Assembly: GCF_009905375.1 (NCBI RefSeq) | Contig: NC_133650.1 | Span: 170,518,518 to 170,582,517 of the forward strand | DNA from: Apium graveolens | Taxonomy: Eukaryota; Streptophyta; Magnoliopsida; Apiales; Apiaceae | Direction of reading: 5' to 3' | Length of the DNA stretch: 64,000 nt | Shown here: positions 1-12,482 of the stretch, one piece after another | Layout: each line of letters opens with the position of its first letter | Position numbering within the stretch: position 1 is the stretch's first letter | Program-made: the position numbers and the translations under genes | Notes under the pieces: generated by a model | What the model saw: the letters and a program-made list of their open reading frames with translations, nothing else | Told to the model about the DNA's origin: nothing | The model's database searches: none

Positions 1-2517
1 CCATAAGAAGTATAGATTGAACCAATGAAGGTCAGAATTGTTAAAGCAAGAAGGGCCCAAGATAAAAGACGTCCTAAGTACGATCGAGAGTCAGCCATGA
101 TAATGTTTACATTTAAAGACTAAGGCAGTGACTTATGGAAAAATGGTGATTTTTTTTACCACAAGGACTTAAGAAAAGCATTTTCACATAAGCAGTGATT
201 TGAAATGAGGTTAAAAATTTAGTGAAGGTGGTTAAAATGACATTGATTGTAAGGAAATATTACTATTAGGAAAGGCCAAAAAGGTGGCCGACACTTTAAG
301 TGTAAGAAGACAATTATCGACGCTCGTGCCAGAGGAATACAGTGATAATGGTTAAAGCCGTGAATATTGTATTATGGTTTGAAAGATTGACATTCCTTTT
401 GATGATTGTACGATACTGAACCGTGACAGTAGTTTGGTAAAGATTTAATTTATGAAATCGCCGTGAGCGGGCTATCTATCTTATAAGGTCATATCTTGAG
501 ATAAGCCAGGACCATGTTACGAAAGGACTAAATGAACCTTTGAGCTTCATGTCTCCTAATAAAGACATATGGTTAATAATGGTATTAACCTGCTATCATT
601 GCTTTTATTGAAACTCTTCTGCAATTTTATCTGCTTCATGTCATATGTACGCCAAGTTCAGGAGTGTTCTTCATGAATCATGGAATGGTGATTATGTTGC
701 CTCCTTAGAAGAATTCGATACGACATGTATGGACTCCGTATGGTTAGCTATTAAGATTTCATAGAAAATGAATGACTATAGTAGGTCAGTGGTGGACCTT
801 AATATTGTAACAATGATTCTGCGAGTAATGAGCCGATTACAGCCGTGAGAGTTGTATTGGAATGGATGTTGAGATTGAGTACCCCTAATTGGTCGTGTTG
901 ATATATAAGTTATCATTGATAGACTACCTAGTGGAGTATTCACATATTATATATTTATTCCCTCTTATGAATAGAGAGTCGTATTACTATACGAGGAAGG
1001 TTGCAGTGCAAGCATAGAATTCTAGTAACAATGATGTCTAGAATGAAATCCCTTATTCGAGTTTCGATGTCGAGGGAGTTTCAAAAGTGAGTGTTTATGA
1101 GCTCGAGCAAGAGCATGGATCCATGGAATGATGGACGGAATAGTAAATATTCAGGCACATGAAATGCGATGCTATAATACTTGATGTTGATATATATATA
1201 CACATATGTTTTGTTCTCCTATGACAAACCTCTATAGTTCAGAGGTAGATTCCAAGCCAGATATTTGTGGCAGTATTTTTTCATATACAATTCTCTTCAA
1301 TTCGTTCTTTTCTCTCCTTTTCATTTTGTATAAGCTGAGAAGAACAACCCTTCCAGAAGGGGAGGTATTGTCGAATGACTATCTATCTGTGTGATAGAAG
1401 CCTAGTAAGATACCACATGTTGTTTAATTGCTTGTCAAGTACTAAAGGCTGGCCACCTTCTATACTAACTATGCAATAGAACAACTGTTCATGATCATAG
1501 TGATCACTCAATAAATTCTTTTACTTCTATACGAAGGACCAAGCTTTCAAAGATGGAGGCAGCTAGAGATGAAGTGGTACCAAGTACGGTGGTATTCCGA
1601 ATCTATCGTGTTCGTGATACTAAGGTTGACGCGATTATTAAAAGGTTATAAAACTCTAGCAAGTAAAGGTATATCTAGAATAGTATTTTGTATGGAAGAT
1701 AATACCGATTGCGAACCAGAAAAGAAGGAGTATTGAGAAGCAAAAGCTATAATACTAGAAGCTATGATGAGAGTCTGTGCAATAGACTTGAAAGAATTTG
1801 GAATGATCACTTAACACGGATTGAGTTTTCTTACGACAATAGATCATATGTCATTATCGAGATGTCTCCTTATGAGATCCTTGAGGGAAGACAATGTCAA
1901 TCTCCCTTATGTTAGGATGAAGTTGCAGAGCGCAAGATGCTCGGACCAGCAGTGGTCCAAAGGACCAGGGATATAATAGATCTAATCAGAAGACGGCTGG
2001 TAGTAGCCCAAGATGGACATGAGAAGTATGTTCAATTAACATGAAAGGACAAGGAATAGGAAGTAGGGGACCTAGTGATGTTATAGGTATTCCCTTGGAA
2101 AAGATGGATGTGGTTCGGAAAGAAAGGAAAGCTAAGCCCACGAAGTGTTGGACCCTTGGAGATATTAAGACGTATTAGGAAGTTAGCATATGAGCTAGCC
2201 CTACCCCCAAACCTGTAGCAAGTTCATAACATGTTCCCCGTATCAATGTTAAGAAAGTGTAATTCGGATGCCAGAAAAATAGGGGCATATGAGCGCATAT
2301 ACATGCAACCAGACGTAACCTATATGGAGCAACCAGAAAGGGTTATAGATCGAAAAGGAACAAGTGCTTAGGAGAAGGGTTATCAAACTAGACAGAGTTT
2401 GGTGGTAGAACCACAATGTGGGAAAATTTACTTGAGACTTAGAAAGTGCAATGCTAAGAGAGCATCCCTATTCATTTTCTATCTGATTCCGGGACGGAAT
2501 CCTTTTAAGGAGGGGAG
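1..2517 (+). pseudogene. G1 pol remains (RNase H end, integrase, C-terminus)
   Basis: Heavily decayed pol with many stops and frameshifts. Around 250-320 the frame resembles the end of a gypsy RNase H (GKAKKVADTLS, compare GKANVVADALSR). At 1709-1915 an open stretch holds integrase sequence ending MSPYEILEGRQCQSPLC, the typical gypsy integrase 'MxPFExLYGRxCRSPxCW' motif. From 1920 to 2250 the frame continues as GPAVVQRTRDIIDLIRRRL and KLSPRSVGPLEILRR, the usual integrase C-terminus. Residues near 2300-2500 resemble a chromodomain tail. It ends right before the polypurine tract. No long ORF survives, so it cannot encode a working enzyme. From 400 to 1500 little can be recognised. Confidence 0.7.
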
Positions 2518-2519
2518 AC
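2507..2519 (+). promoter_or_regulatory. G1 polypurine tract
   Basis: AAGGAGGGGAGAC sits immediately upstream of the 3' LTR start. This is the normal position of the plus-strand DNA primer in LTR retrotransposons. The words before it (GGGACGGAATCC) are a familiar end of Tekay-type pol. Confidence 0.75.
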
Positions 2520-5500
2520 TGTAATAACCCCAATTTTTGGATTATTTTTTTTTGAACACGGATGAATAGTAACTTTTGCTGATGATGTTGATTAAGGAAA
2601 ATTATCAGAACACGCTATATACGAGTACTGTTATGGAAATTCTAAGATCGTATTAGTACTCCATAAAGTAAATAAGTGTATGTAAAGATCGTTAGAATCC
2701 AAATTCGAACACTTTGATTTTTCCCAAAAATCCACCAGATACTGAAAGAATTGGGTATAAGGTAACATGATTAAAAGGATTTAAATTCAAGGATTGTAAG
2801 AGAGGATCATAAAAGGAATATAAATTATTAAGAAGGGTTTAGGGGAACCCAAGTAATAAGATCCCGGGTATGATCTCTCAAACGATAAACGAGAACGAAA
2901 GTTAAGCGAACCGTAAAACAAATAAGCGACCAAGAGACAAGCTTGTACAAGAAGCCAAGGATTATGACATCATCAAACCACAAGGAAGAGACATGTGGCA
3001 AATGGATGACATAGACATGGTGACATAAGCATGACAAATGGAGGGATTGTTGGTTGATTATAAGCCACACAAATTTTACCATGGTTAAAAGGTAATTAAG
3101 CAAAACAAAAGGAAACAACCAAGCAAAACAAATCAAAAACACAAAACACAAATTAGAAGCTGACTTTTGCTTTCCAAGAACAAAAGCTCTCGGCCAAAAC
3201 CAGAGCAGGAACTTCAAACTACCATATCTCCATCAATACTCACTCAAATAGTATGTTCTATAGCTCTTTGGAAAGGTATTGAGATGGCCTACAACTCTTG
3301 TTCACAAGTCTCGTCCAAATAAGCATGGTAAGACCCTCGTTTTGACAGTTCTTTAAATCTGACTTTTAGAAACTTCAAAACCTAACTTTGTGTTCTTGAT
3401 TTCTTTGGAAAGATCAAGCTTGTAGGAGGCTCCCTAAGACTTCCTAGCTACTCTAATCACTCCAAGGAAGGTATAACACCTCCAAACCCTAGCTTTACTT
3501 TGAGTATTATGATGGTTTTGATGGTTATAGTAAATGAGAAGCATGATGCTTGTGTGTTTAGAGTTTGGATTGGATTTGTAATGATTTGGATGTTGAAATC
3601 ATGTTTATAGTTAATGAAACTTAAGTATAGCTAGTAGTTCATGTGTGGGGTTGTATAAATTGGAAAATCTTGAGGTTTGAGGACTGATGTAGTAAGGTTT
3701 GGTTGAGGGTTGGTTGTATTGTTGGTTGTGAGTTGAATGGTGGTTGTTTGGAGTGGTTTAAAACTTGGTAATCGCGTAAACATAGTCGTCGTAATGCCCA
3801 ATTTCATACAACTGCTTATTCTTAGTGTTCGGGACAGAGAGCTAACTACTGAATCTGTGACTTTGCCATGTTTAGTTAGATTATGTCGTAAGCTTCGTTT
3901 TGATATGTGGTTCGCTTGAATCCGATGTACGGTTTAGGAGAAACTGCCGTTTTAAGTAACGACATTTCGCGAATGAACCATTACCCCTCTCCTTACTTTG
4001 AAACCTTGGTTAAGGCTCTTAAATGACTAATTGGAGTGTGAAACAATTATGTAAAGTGGATTAGGCAGTTGGTAGAGTACTCGCGAAAGAATTGCCTTAA
4101 AATTCTTAATGGTTAATTTATTAAAAATGGTGGAGCCAAGGGTACTCGAACGACTTATGTGATTCGTTAAGCGTAGAAGTGACCATAAGCAAACGTTATG
4201 GTTCAATTGGTTAAAGTCTAGTATCTTAAGCGATCGTGGTTTTGTTCCGACTTATGTTGTTGGTCATAGGTTATCAGATCCACTCTAAGCTTAAGTCTAA
4301 CCGGGAACACTCAGGCAAGTTTTCTACCCGTTATACTGTTGTTGTGATGTATATATGTATATGCATTATCTTGTGATAGATGCATGATGGTTAATTAGCA
4401 AATCTTGCGATATATTGGAGCATGCTGATATGGGATATATGCATGTCTATTTCGTAATCTTGATATCTATCTGTTGATTCCAATGCTTATAATTGCATAA
4501 TACCTATGCTAGAGATAAGCAGTAATTGCGTATACCCTTAGTATAGGGGACCCAAAGGTGAACATTTTCTAAAACCGGGAGTCGATGTTCCCGAGTATAT
4601 TATATATATTTATATATATATATATAGATATAGTTTTCAAAACTATTAATCGAATAAGGTTTATTCGATAACTTTATTTTTATTAAAGAATATTAATTTG
4701 AATATTCATTCGAGGGCTTATGACTCCGTTTATTCTATTTAATGAATATTATTTTGAATATTCATTCGAGGACTTATGACTCCGCTTATTTACTAAATAA
4801 TATTCTTTATTTTATTAAAAAATAATGTTTCGATAATCAAACTTATTTTCGATTATTCAAATAAAGATCATACTTTCGTATAAGTATATCTTTGGTTATT
4901 TATTATTCATTTCAAGTATGAGTTTTAAAACTCCTACCTCGATTATTTTTATAAGGATCATCCTTATGGGAATATTATTTAAATAATAATATTCAGATAC
5001 TTCTAACATGCCGGGACTGATTTATTTTATTAAATCAGCGTTACTCTAAACATTCTTTAAAATATTTTCGAGTCTTCAAAATGATTTTAAAAGTTAGGGC
5101 GGATCCCAAAACTCATTTTTATATTTAAGATCCTCCTTTCGAAAGGGATTTAAATACTCGCTCAAAACCTGAGGGATCCGACTTTGTGGTGTGTTTTATA
5201 TTCGCAACAAGGTTGCTGTTTTGATAAAAGAGTTTTTGATTACTTACCCAACACTCGGGAAGTAAAATTCTTAGAACAATTAATCCATTAAGAGGCACCG
5301 CCTGGGAAATATCGGTGATTTTTCCTTTCCAGCTAGATACGACTTCTTGGTGGAGCCATATCAACAAGTTTCTACTTGGGGAAAGGGGAGACAAGCTTTA
5401 CGTTTCAGAGTCATGGATTTTATCTGAACTAGGAGTGGCGTAAGTGGTCAAGTGGCGCCGACCCAGCCTTATTATATTGGCCCAAATGGCCTGGAAGTTC

Positions 5501-6715
5501 TGCTAAGACGGTCCATTCCTTAGGAGTCCAGTGTTCGGTTGACAAGTAAATCTGACAGGTTCTCCTCTACATGTAGAAAATGGCGGGGTTGCACTACTGC
5601 GACTGATCATCGTAAGTGGTCTTCCTGGCGCGACAAACTCCCGTAATGAGTTCATCATCCAGTTTGGATATTTCTGCAACACTACCCGGAGCATTCGATC
5701 GAAAGGCTACGGATGGGTGATTGCTTAGGCATTGACAGGGTCAAACCGTTATAATGATGTTTCCCTCAAATGAAGTATCTCATAACTTCATTTCTTTTAA
5801 ACAACATTTCAAGGATTGAATCTATTCAAGTCTTATCTTGTAGTCTCATCTATGTGATGAACTTTCGAAACTGTTTATACCTTGAACGGTGGTGGTTCAA
5901 GTAGTATTCGGAAAAGATATAAGTATATTGGAGTATCTTGTAACTTCATCTTTTCAACTTATATCCAGTTAATGATTATCTTATGAATGACAGAGATTTT
6001 CTAGAAAAATGTTGAGACAAGGTTAGATATATGAGATCACCTTGCAATGATATTTTTATACAATTATAAACTGGAACCTTGTGTATATTATACATGTCAG
6101 AGGATTTCAAAGATTGTGAAAAGTATATATGTATATATATACTGAATATTTTGCGACTTGGTCGCGTTGAGATATCAACTTGGTTCATTTCTTCTTGACC
6201 AAGACTTTCATGAGTACTATGAGAATGCTCATATATTGTTAATTATTATACATATTATTTCAGTGGGCTTGTTGCTCACCCTTGCTTTCTTCTTTCATCA
6301 CACAACAACAGATAGAAAAGATGAACAGGACCAAGCTTCCAATTTGCAAGCGGTTAGGAAATGTTCCGCAGTTTTCTGGAAGCATTGATGCCGCCGTAAC
6401 TGAGGTAGGAACTATCAATAGGCTAGGATTTCAACTATTGATGAACCAGACTTATGTATATTATGAATTGTAATAATGGCAAAGAATATGTAAATTATTC
6501 AGAAACCCTTTTGAGGTGAAATGGTTTATAATTATGGAATAAAATGACTTGTGTTATTTTTGGGTATTCATCTCTGAGACTATAACTTATGGTGTGTGTG
6601 TATATTGTGGGGTCACAGTACGCAGTAGTTGGTTGATTATTAAGATTAAGTATTATTAAGGGAAATGGAACTCGTGACAACCCGGATCCCCGGCCCCGAA
6701 TTTGGGGGTGTTACA
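2520..6715 (+). repeat. G1 3' LTR, 4196 bp
   Basis: Runs from TGTAATAACCCC to GGGGTGTTACA. It aligns along its length with the solo LTR at 12483-16731, sharing for example the ACTAATTGGAGT block and the 56-bp tandem repeat. Small ORFs inside it, such as minus-strand 2828-3217, are not conserved in the second copy and are not genes. A TA-rich run lies near 4600-4630. No coding function is seen. Confidence 0.85.
4685..4797 (+). repeat. 56-bp tandem repeat, two copies, in G1 LTR
   Basis: Two tandem units of 56 bp, each containing ATTCATTCGAGG and CTTATGACTCCG. The related solo LTR G2 carries three units. Confidence 0.8.
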
Positions 6716-7874
6716 AGCCTCTAGGGTTCATTGATCCAAAGTATCCAGATCATGTCTACTTACTGGATAAAGCACTCTATGGACTGAGGCAAGCTCCAAG
6801 GGCCTGTTAAGAAACACTTGCTCTATTTCTGCTAGAAAGTGGTTTCGGAAGAGGTACAATTGAAAAAACCCTCTTTTATAAATACCATGGTAAGGACTTG
6901 TTATTAGTACAGATATATGTTGATGATATCATTTTTGGATCTACTAATGATAAACTCTGTGAGAGATTTGCAAAGCTAATGCAGTCCAGGTACCAAATGA
7001 GTATGATAGGAGAATTGAATTACTTTCTGGTGTTACAAGTTAAACAGACTGATGAAGTGATCTTCATAAATCAATCCAAATAAACCAGGAATTTTCTCAA
7101 AAGATTTGGAATGCAAGACTGCTCAACTACATCAACCCCATGGCCACTGCAACCAAGTTAGATTTAGATACTGGTTCTTCAGTAGATATAACTAACTACA
7201 GAGGTATGATTGGCTCACTCCTATATTTGACTGCAAGTAGATCTGATATCATGTATGCTACCTGTCTCTGTGCAAGGTTCCACGCTGATCCAAGAGAACC
7301 TCATCTATTAGCTATAAAAAGAATTTTTAAGTATCTTAAAGGCACCACGAATCTAGGATTATGGTATCCTAGATATTCAAATTTTAAGCTAACCGGATAT
7401 TCAGATGCTGATTTTGCAGGATGCAAAATAGACAGGAATAACACTTCTGGAAGCTACTGATTTCTTGGTGGAAGATTAGTTTCTTGGTATAGCAAGAAAC
7501 AAAAGTCAATTTCCACCTCAACTGCAGAAGCAGAATATATTGCTGCAGGAAGATGTTGTACTCAGATTTTATGGATGAAGAATCAGTTCTTGGATTATGG
7601 GTTAGATTATTCTACTATTCCTATATATTGTGATAATCAAAGTGCTATTGCAATGACAGGAAATCTAGTGTAGCATTCAATGACTAAACATATCAGCATC
7701 AGGTACCATTTCATAAGGATACATGTGGAAGCAGGTACAGTGGAATTGGTCTTTGTTCCAACATATCAGCAAGTGGCATATATACTCACCAAGCCTCTCT
7801 ATGAAGCTACTTTCACAAGATTGATGAATGAATTGGGAATGATATCAGGACATTTCTCAAACCCTGATAATTAA
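6716..7874 (+). pseudogene. S1 pol fragment: reverse transcriptase C-half and RNase H
   Basis: Reads as the second half of copia RT followed by RNase H. Visible motifs are DKALYGLRQAPRA, the RT active site [14 protein letters not shown] near 6910-6950, [19 protein letters not shown], the RNase H parts YSDADFAGCKIDR and STAEAEYIAAG, and IYCDNQSAIAMTGN. It ends LTKPLYEATFTRLMNELG. At least four in-frame stops break it: TAA at 6808 and 7081, TGA at 7458 and TAG at 7671. The 5' side is lost at the G1 junction. The YVDD catalytic motif is preserved, but the gene is dead. Confidence 0.88.
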
Positions 7875-8567
7875 GACATAATTGCTGATAATTGAAGCAT
7901 GGTATCTTATTATGTGTCAATACTTGTTAGATACTGATTTTTGTTCTAAATTCTGATACCATGATAACATGCAAATTACTTATGTGAATTCTAGCTAACA
8001 ACTGCATGTTAGAACTACTGATTATGCGTATATGCTTCGATATTGGTTAAACTTGCTTTGACTAACAGATCCCGACAGTAGTTGTTAAATTTGAATATTG
8101 GTCAAACTAGTGTTGACCAATAAATCCTGATAGTCGTGATTAAATACTGATAATGGTCAAACTTTGATTGAATATTTTTACGATATTCGAATATTGCTTT
8201 AATTAGTATTGTAATCACAGGTTTAAAGTTAGCCACAAATGAGTAATTTTTCATGGTTACAGATGTTTACACGTTGACGTGAGGATATGAAACATGTTCG
8301 TTTAATAAAAAACTTTATTCTTGGGAACTGTGCTTGCAGTAACACACGTTTACATGATTACTTTTATAGTCAATCATATATTGCCACATGTCCCATTAAA
8401 CTGAATTGTGTCTAAATTAGTGGAGTGATGTGTTACATAAAATCAAATTTTGATTTCAGATAATGCTTTACTTATCTCTATTATTTTCTCTCTGCTACTT
8501 TACCTTTCTCAAGCCGTAAACTCTGAAACCCTAAATCATGTTCAAAAAATTTTCTTGAAAATTAACC
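7875..8567 (+). other. S1 spacer between pol and aORF
   Basis: About 0.7 kb without a gene. It carries several ...CTGATA words (for example near 7930 and 7960), the family motif discussed for S3. A pyrimidine-rich leader (TTATTTTCTCTCTGCTACTT) lies just upstream of the aORF start. An ACATAAAATC word near 8434 could serve as a weak TATA element, but this is speculative. Confidence 0.5.
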
Positions 8568-11500
8568 ATGAATTCACTTAATGCTTCTAAATCATTTGAT
8601 TATGGTGGTGAAAAGTTTGTGACTAATAACTATTATGTTATCCTGAATAACAATAGTGTGAAAGTTGATTTTCACATTTTTCTGAACTTTCTTAGATCCA
8701 GTGAGATTGGGTTTGCTCTCACACTCCACCCACAATCTCTGGTGACTAGATGCTTGCTATCTGGAGGACTGGAGTCTATGATGATTGAGGAGCTAATGTA
8801 TCTCCAAGCTTTGTGTTTGAATTTGATAATAAGACAAGGATTGTAACTCCTCAAACTATAAGGGATGCATTACAGTTGCCTACTCATACCTCCTACACAA
8901 GACTGATGAGAGATACCGAAATAAGGAGATTTTTAACTGAGATTGGCTATGACAAGGATTTGAATAACCTTGGTCAATTAAAAAGGAATGGGCTAAGGAA
9001 GGAATGGAGCTTCTTCTTTAATTGCATCACAAAGGCCTTCAACAACAAATCTTCGAATTTTGATGCCTTGCCCATCATGACACAACATATAGGATACTCT
9101 CTAATTCATGGTTCAAATTATGATTATGGTAGAGTAGTCTTGTCTTTTTTTGGTGATATGATAAATGTTGATAAAAATATATAGTATATTATGCTAGATT
9201 CTATCAGTTGATTTTCAATGTTTATTTTCCTGATACCCCTATCCCCTCTAATCAAATAATGTCGGTGTTGAAATTGAAAAAAGGGCTTTATCTGACTTAA
9301 TTTCACAAGATGAAAATCGGTTGAATTTAGCTCCTTTGAGGTTATCATTAGTTGCTAGGAACTTGTTTTTAGCAAGGCTCCCTGAGACTTATGGTTTGCT
9401 TAACAACCAGAGTGCTAAGCTGTAGGAAATTACCTTTGGAAACCCCCTGTAGCACACCCCAGCACAACAACCCAAACACAAATCCAAACACAAACTCAGC
9501 CAGCACAACAATCTCAAACAGAAGCCACCTCAGGTGTCTCCCAAAAGACACTTGTTGTAAAAAGAAAGACATAATTGGATAAGAGAGCTACAAATCCTGC
9601 TGTAGCTAAGTCAAAAGATGAAGAATCTCAAGTTCCTAATTCTTCAAAACCTTCAGACATTGTCAAGAGGAAACTTGTACTTGCTGGATTAGAATCAGAT
9701 TCAGATGAGGACAATGCTACCTTATCTTCCATATTTCCAAACCTTTCATCTGATTCTTCTCCAAGACCAGTTGTTGCACCAATTGAAAAGGGCACAGCTG
9801 CTGATGCTGGTGCAAGCCCCAGATAAAGGAAACGAAGATTGGTCAAATCCTATTACAATCAGAACTTGCTCAAGATTAAACAGGAAATTGGTGAGTAGAC
9901 ACAGAGTATAACGAATCCAAATTCTGAGTTCCAGACATCTGCTGTGGCACCTGTAGAACTGTCTGATTCTCCAATAAAGCAATATCACAAGAGAGCAAGA
10001 GAAATCTCTCATGAAAAAGTAGAAGCTAGTGTCAAGAGGCTGCAATGGAAAGGTCTCTTCCCTGGATCAAGCACAGAAGAACCTTTATCTCAAAGGGGTA
10101 CAACAACTACATCTCCTGATCCAATCCCACAAGAACATGTACCTCAAAGTAGTGAAGCAGATATTGAAGAACAAGAGCCTCTGATTGAAACTGCTCAGGA
10201 GTCTATCACTGCAATTGTGGAGAAGAGTACACAAGAACCTGGTTGTCAAAGTCATTCAGCAACTCCTGATTCTCCAGCTATACAAGAACCATTGCATCAA
10301 AGTTGCAATAAAGGCCTTACTCCTGCTGCAGTAACTCTTATTATAGATGGTGAATGCAGAATTTATCTGTCTCAATTGTCTACTGATGTTTTATCAGTAC
10401 CACCACTGAATGTTTGCAAAGAAGCTGCATCTTCATATTCACAAGGTATAAATACTGTTATTATGATTATTATTATAAATCCTTATTTCAGCATTTATTT
10501 TTCATGTTATAAATCATGTTTAAGGATCACCTTATTTTTCATGTTATAAATCCCGTTGTTATGATTATTTTTAGACCTTATTTAAGGATCACCTCTAGTT
10601 GTATGACCACAGATCACCCTTCTTAAGCCACCTCTTATTTCTATAGGACAATCTTTCAGAGCTTTTTTCTGTGAGATGTGTGAAAAGATTTAGAGAAAAC
10701 AGAATTAAAGAGAGGCAAGATCATTCCTGACAAAAGGAGAGGTAGATGAGAGATAGGATTTAGTAATCCATGTGAGGAAGCTCTGACTATTAAAAGTCAT
10801 GAGATGTGGTGTGAGGAGTAGTGAGACTACTTTAAAAGAATAGGGAGATTAAATTTTAATTGTTATATGTTTACAGGTGCATAGAGTACTAAAGAAACAA
10901 ATGCTGAACAACAGTCTATTGAACTTCGAATAAGCTCTAATGTACCAAGTGCTGATAATCTCCCTACAAGTCTAAGTACTGATACTTTGTAGTAGTCCAT
11001 AAAATATACTATTCCACCACATGAAACAATCCCTGTTTTTACTGAAAAATAGTCCATTTACTCTACTATTCCACCATTTGATGTAATCCCTGTTGTTGCT
11101 GAAGATGTAGTAGAACAACAGTCCATTCATAAAGTTTCATCCATTACATGGTCACCACAGCACTCTATAGGAACTGAGATTCTAGAAGTAAATTTAGAAG
11201 CACCAGTTCATTTATCTACAATTCTTGAAGATGTGGAGTTAACTACTGATGGTATTAATGCTTCTGAAACTATTGGATCACATACTACACCAATTTCTGA
11301 TTCTATCCTACATGCTAAAGCCGGTGATGAAGTTCAACAGATAGTTCAAGATCCAGTTGTCAATGAAGAATCTAATGATGGTGAAGAAGCTAATGTTTCA
11401 AATGCTCTTATAGATCCTGAGGATGATCTTTTCTTCCCTGAAGATATGCCTTTACATGTAAGATAACAGAAAATGAAAGAGTTAGATGCTAAGAAGGAAC

Positions 11501-12482
11501 ATGGATATTTTGAAAATCTCTGGAATGATAAATGGAAAGATGTTTCATATCCTATTTCCAGAACAAAAGCTGTTGCACATCTGAAAACAATAGAACAGAA
11601 AATTCAGAATCCTGATATGATGACTCATCTAAAAGCATCAATTTTGGTTGTCAGATCCTTACATACAGCTCAAGAAGCAACTACTTCTCAAATCAATTAG
11701 ATCAAAGAATCATTGATTGCTTCAAGACTGACTACTCATCAAAAAATTCAGACATAAATTGCACCAATAGTTGCCACAAAAACTGCAATTGAAGCCAATC
11801 AAGCTAGATTGGAAGCTAAACAAGTTCAAATATTTGATTAACTTACCGAGGTACATAATTTAATGGAGCTGATTCTTTCTCTACAGCTTGGTGATGATGC
11901 CAAAAAGGGGGATAAAATTTTTAAATCTAAATGCAGGCAGCTAACATTGACAAATACTGATGATGAAAATCTTGATAGAGGTAATAAGGGGGCAGAGGGA
12001 TAGTGAAAGGAGAAGAGGTGAAGAGCTAGTTGGAATTAGTGATTCATCAAAAGAGATCACTAGATCTCAATCTAGAAAAGGTGGAGAGAGTAAGAGAAAT
12101 GAAAGAAGAGTTAAAGAATTGACTGTGACAACAATAATGCAATGATCTTTACAAGTCACAACTGTTGATGAAGACCAAGGTATTCTGGAGATAGAAGCTG
12201 GTAATGAAGCAAGTCAATATCTATAAACTCTGAAAGTAAAAGGAAGAAAGATAACTCTATTTACAAAGATCCAAAGATTCAAGCCTTTGACTCTGAGGTG
12301 AGTAAAAGAATCTTTGAAAGAGAAAATCCTGGAGTTGATCTAGAACAACTAAGGCAAATGGAGTAACACTACAAGAATTCCATGATGACAGCAAATGTTG
12401 ATATTGATGTTATCTCTCAAGTACTTTATGAAGCTGATCCTTCTAACATACCAACCAAAGGTGTAATCATAAAGGAGGTAAG
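8568..12482 (+). pseudogene. S1 aORF (extra ORF after pol), N-terminal and middle part
   Basis: Start of a long reading frame downstream of pol, homologous to the aORF of S3 at 44044-47939. The first ATG at 8568 opens a region with FVTNNYYVILN and SEIGFALTLHPQ. A frameshift near 8790 is followed by LGQLKRNGLRKEWSFFFNCIT at 8960-9040, the most conserved block of the family. The middle part (9575-12480) is rich in Ser, Thr, Pro, Gln, Glu and Lys, low in complexity, with many stops. I see no signal peptide and no membrane segment, so the usual 'env-like' label rests on position only. Function is unknown. The frame is cut at 12482 by solo LTR G2. Confidence 0.7.
10446..10876 (+). other. Candidate GT-AG intron inside S1 aORF
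   Basis: Coding-like sequence stops at CACAAG|GTATAA and resumes after TTTACAG|GTGC. The 431 bp between are AT-rich and out of character with the flanking Gln/Ser-rich frame. Removing them keeps the reading phase; the frame downstream continues as TKETNAEQQSIEL after one TAG. It contains a partial internal duplication of TTATTTTTCATGTTATAAATC. It could be a real or cryptic spliceosomal intron, or an unrelated insertion. Confidence 0.4.

Larger units (their letters stand above)
1..6715 (+). mobile_element. G1: Tekay-like Ty3/gypsy chromovirus, 3' part
   Basis: Decayed 3' half of an LTR retrotransposon that runs off the left edge. It holds pol remains, a polypurine tract and a complete 4.2-kb 3' LTR starting TGTAATAACCCC and ending GGGGTGTTACA. 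The element ends abruptly inside copia RT sequence, so it inserted into the SIRE copy S1. The flanking bases are AGCCT, and the matching left target copy lies outside the window. The very long LTR and the chromovirus-style pol C-terminus point to the Tekay/Del lineage; this lineage call is inference. Confidence 0.75.

Noticed and set aside
2828..3217. 129-codon minus-strand ORF
   Set aside because: Lies wholly inside the G1 LTR; the matching stretch of the G2 LTR does not keep it open and it resembles no protein I know.
5125..5762. Small ORFs repeated at 5125-5694 and 15233-15762
   Set aside because: They recur only because the same LTR occurs twice; frames are not preserved between the copies.
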